15,514 nt of DNA from an uncultured Lachnospiraceae bacterium (GTDB lineage: Bacteria > Bacillota > Clostridia > Lachnospirales > Lachnospiraceae): positions 1 through 15,514 of the forward strand of contig CAMNWW010000027.1 of the NCBI GenBank assembly GCA_946566415.1. The letters run 5' to 3'. Positions 13,647 through 15,514 of the stretch are shown here, piece by piece. The translations under genes and the position numbers were made by a program. Under the pieces are notes generated by a model. It had not been told where the DNA came from. It saw nothing but the letters and a program-made list of their open reading frames with translations, and ran no database searches. Each line of letters starts with the position of its first letter. Within the stretch, counting starts at the first letter, position 1.

Positions 13647-14993
13647 ATGGCAGAAAATGTATTGCATCTAAAAGCGCCGGGCAACTGGCTGAATGATCCG
13701 AATGGATTTATATATTATCAGGGGAAATATCATTTGTTCTATCAGCATTTTCCTTATGCCCCAAGGTGGGGAACCATGCACTGGGGGCATGCTGTAAGCG
13801 AGGATTTAATACACTGGAAGCATCTCGGCATAGCGCTTTTTCCTACAAAAAGTTACGACAGGAACGGTGTTTTTTCAGGAAGCGCCATTGAGAAAGAAGG
13901 GAAGCTTTTTTTGTATTATTCGGCAGTGCGGTATCTGGAAGAAGAGGACGAGAATATCCATAACGCGCCTGGCGACAGGTATGAGTCAAGCCAGGCCATG
14001 ATTACATCCGAAGACGGATTCCACTTTGATAATTGGGAGGATAAGAGGCAGGTCATTCCGGTTATCCGCCAGGAGGCGGCGGGGGATTCGACGCATACGA
14101 GGGATCCAAAGGTATGGAAGGATGGGGACTGTTATTACATGGTTCTGGGAAGTACTTGCAGAGGGAATGCGGCGAGGATTCTGTTCTATAGAAGCAGGGA
14201 CGCTGTGAACTGGGAGTATGTCAATCAATGCCAGGATAAGCGCTATGGGAAGATTATGGAGTGCCCGGACCTGTTTCAGGTCGGGAGTTCCCATGTATTT
14301 ATCGGGTCGCCCATGTATTTTATAGAAGATGGGCTTGAGTATTCGAGCCATACGGTGTGCGCGCTGGCGGACTATGACGCGGGTAAGTGCCTCCTGTCAC
14401 TTCCCGGCAGATATCAATTTGTAGATTACGGAATGGATCTCTACGCGGCTCAGACGAACACAGACCAGGAGGGAAGACGGGTCATGATAGCCTGGATGCG
14501 GATGCCGCGGACTGTGGAAGCGCCGGGAGAAAAGCCGTGGAACGGGATGATGTGCCTTCCGCGCGTAGTGGAGGTGGAAGACGGGCATATCTATTTTCGG
14601 GTACATCCGGCTGTGGACGCGTATTTTGACAAGGAACTTCCGTCAGTAGAAAGGCTGTTGGAAAAAGACCCTTTGGGAAGATATACGAGCCGGCTTAAGA
14701 CAAAGCTGCATCCCAAAGAGAGACTGGATATCGGCGGCTATAAGATATGGATAGAGGAGGATTCAGTAAAAACGGACCGGAGCGAGGTGTTTGGAAACAT
14801 AGAAGGATACCGTGCAGGCGGCAGTACGCCTAGGCTGTCCGGGAAATATGAGCTGGACATTTTCATTGACTCCAATTTAATCGAGATATTCGTTAATGGC
14901 GGACAGTATGTTCTGAGTCATGTGGTCTATGGTTTGAAGAGATATATTCGGGGGCGGGTGGAGCAGATATATGTGAGCTCGGAAGTAAGGTAA
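13647..14993 (+). CDS. GH32 beta-fructosidase (sucrose/fructo-oligosaccharide hydrolase), cytoplasmic
   Basis: A 448-residue glycoside hydrolase of family 32, which releases fructose from sucrose or fructans. The three catalytic motifs are present: WLNDPNG with nucleophile Asp17, RDP with Asp153 (transition-state stabiliser) and ECPDLF with acid/base Glu205. FSGSA is also conserved. The five-bladed propeller is followed by a shorter C-terminal beta-sandwich. No signal peptide is present, so it acts on sugar after import. Because the importer is an ABC system and not a PTS, the substrate is probably not phosphorylated. The start at ATG 13647 is chosen because GAAGGA (13631-13636) precedes it and the motif spacing fits. 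A start at 13545 would place the terminator hairpin inside the coding sequence; ATG 13629 is an alternative. Confidence 0.9.
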   Translation: MAENVLHLKAPGNWLNDPNGFIYYQGKYHLFYQHFPYAPRWGTMHWGHAVSEDLIHWKHLGIALFPTKSYDRNGVFSGSAIEKEGKLFLYYSAVRYLEEEDENIHNAPGDRYESSQAMITSEDGFHFDNWEDKRQVIPVIRQEAAGDSTHTRDPKVWKDGDCYYMVLGSTCRGNAARILFYRSRDAVNWEYVNQCQDKRYGKIMECPDLFQVGSSHVFIGSPMYFIEDGLEYSSHTVCALADYDAGKCLLSLPGRYQFVDYGMDLYAAQTNTDQEGRRVMIAWMRMPRTVEAPGEKPWNGMMCLPRVVEVEDGHIYFRVHPAVDAYFDKELPSVERLLEKDPLGRYTSRLKTKLHPKERLDIGGYKIWIEEDSVKTDRSEVFGNIEGYRAGGSTPRLSGKYELDIFIDSNLIEIFVNGGQYVLSHVVYGLKRYIRGRVEQIYVSSEVR

Positions 14994-15000
14994 AATATTA

Positions 15001-15063
15001 GCTGCGTAGCAGCGATAATGGCTGCAACGCAGCCGAATCGAGCTGTATGGCTGAACTATTACA
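15001..15063 (+). repeat. Dispersed repeat, copy B, with three-hairpin array
   Basis: Positions 15020-15063 match copy A (10051-10094) at 42 of 44 bases. Copy B has an extra hairpin in front, GCTGC-GTA-GCAGC (15001-15013). The hairpin units GCTGCnnnGCAGC recur with a 20-base period (15001 and 15021), and a related, weaker unit AGCTG...GGCTG follows from 15041. It begins 8 bases after the GH32 stop and has no T-tract, so it is not an ordinary terminator. No ORF is present. Confidence 0.8.
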
Positions 15064-15091
15064 TTTTCGGAGAATATTTGATCAAAAACAG

Positions 15092-15122
15092 TTGACTCTT
15101 CCCTAAGGTCAGAGGTTATACT
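15092..15122 (+). promoter_or_regulatory. MerR-type promoter with 19-bp spacer and dyad
   Basis: TTGACT (15092-15097) and TATACT (15117-15122) are separated by 19 bases, longer than optimal and characteristic of promoters activated by MerR-family proteins through DNA distortion. The spacer holds a dyad centred at 15105: CTCT (15096-15099), CCT-A-AGG (15102-15108), AGAG (15111-15114). This closely resembles operators of BmrR-like regulators. The regulator downstream is the likely binder. Confidence 0.75.
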
Positions 15123-15164
15123 CAGTATAGATTCGGATCAGGAAGTACAGGGAGGAAAGTTTTG

Positions 15165-15514
15165 ATGTTTACCATAGGAGAATTTTCAAGAATATGCCAG
15201 GTGAGTGTGAAGACACTGCATCATTATGACCGCATAGATCTGCTGAAGCCGGAGAAGGTGGACGCATATACCGGATACCGTTATTACAGTCAAAACCAGA
15301 TGGATACCATGCTCTTCATCCAGCGGTTGAAACGGTATGGATTTTCCTTGGAAGAAGTCAGAGGTTTACTGACTTGTACGGATGAAAGAGCGCTCTTTTC
15401 AAAATTGTTGAAACAAAAAGAAAAATTAAAACAAAAGATGCACGAGACAGAGATGATCATAAAAGAAATGTCCGCCCATCTCAAAAATTTTGAAAGGACG
15501 AGTGATATTATGGC
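15165..15514 (+). CDS. MerR-family transcriptional regulator, N-terminal part (runs off the window)
   Basis: An open frame from ATG 15165 to the window end gives 116 residues. The winged helix-turn-helix is clear: FTIGEFSRICQVSVKTLHHYD, then DLLKPEKVDAYTGYRYYS with the wing, and FIQRLKRYGFSLEEVRGLL. From about residue 80 a long helix rich in Lys, Glu and Met starts (KLLKQKEKLKQKMHETEMI), the dimerisation coiled coil. The effector domain is beyond the window, so the ligand cannot be told; multidrug-sensing GyrI-like domains are common in this architecture. GGAGG at 15151-15155 lies 9 bases before the start. It probably activates its own promoter and perhaps a downstream gene. Confidence 0.9.
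   Translation, partial: MFTIGEFSRICQVSVKTLHHYDRIDLLKPEKVDAYTGYRYYSQNQMDTMLFIQRLKRYGFSLEEVRGLLTCTDERALFSKLLKQKEKLKQKMHETEMIIKEMSAHLKNFERTSDIM

Noticed and set aside
15001..15063. Terminator for GH32
   Set aside because: The hairpins are strong, but no T-tract follows either of them. It is better described as a repeat element.

Overview
The window looks like a chromosomal segment of a moderate-GC Firmicute, most likely a Clostridia/Lachnospiraceae-type gut anaerobe. The basis is the strong AGGAGG-type ribosome binding sites, the A-rich leaders, the family composition (heterodimeric ABC exporter, TetR plus ABC-2 exporter, macro/vWA pair, LacI plus CUT1 sugar transporter plus GH32) and the style of the protein sequences. 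No species is claimed. No tRNA, rRNA, CRISPR array, transposase or phage gene was seen.

Layout. (1) 1-126 is the 3' end of an unrecognised gene, followed by a weak terminator. (2) 127-4108 carries a leader with an inverted-repeat operator candidate and two hairpins, then two overlapping genes for a heterodimeric type I ABC exporter whose subunits have complementary degenerate ATPase sites. (3) 4109-6485 is a TetR-regulated ABC-2 export operon (tetR, ATPase, permease) with an inverted repeat around a perfect TATAAT box. (4) 6486-8944 holds three genes behind a good promoter: an orphan A24 prepilin-type peptidase, a macro-domain/HTH fusion protein, and a small vWA protein with an intact MIDAS. 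(5) 8975-14993 is a sugar-use locus: a divergent LacI repressor, a lipoprotein binding protein, two CUT1 permeases and a cytoplasmic GH32 beta-fructosidase. No ATPase gene is present, so a shared ATPase from elsewhere is presumably used. (6) 15001-15514 has a hairpin repeat, a textbook MerR-type promoter with a 19-bp spacer, and the start of a MerR regulator that runs off the window.

The sugar locus is the best understood part. Import of sucrose or short fructo-oligosaccharides by the ABC transporter would be followed by intracellular hydrolysis by GH32. LacI would repress through three related palindromes: one at the start site of the sugar operon, one just downstream of it, and one 137 bp upstream beside the lacI promoter. 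A terminator with a GAAA tetraloop lies between the transporter and GH32 genes, so GH32 may be expressed at a lower or separately controlled level.

The least explained structures are a 44-nt repeat (42 of 44 identical, same orientation) that brackets the sugar operon, and the macro-HTH/vWA gene pair, whose leader contains two mutually exclusive hairpins. The pair belongs to families I recognise as common but functionally uncharacterised. I do not see clear proof of a wholly new system.
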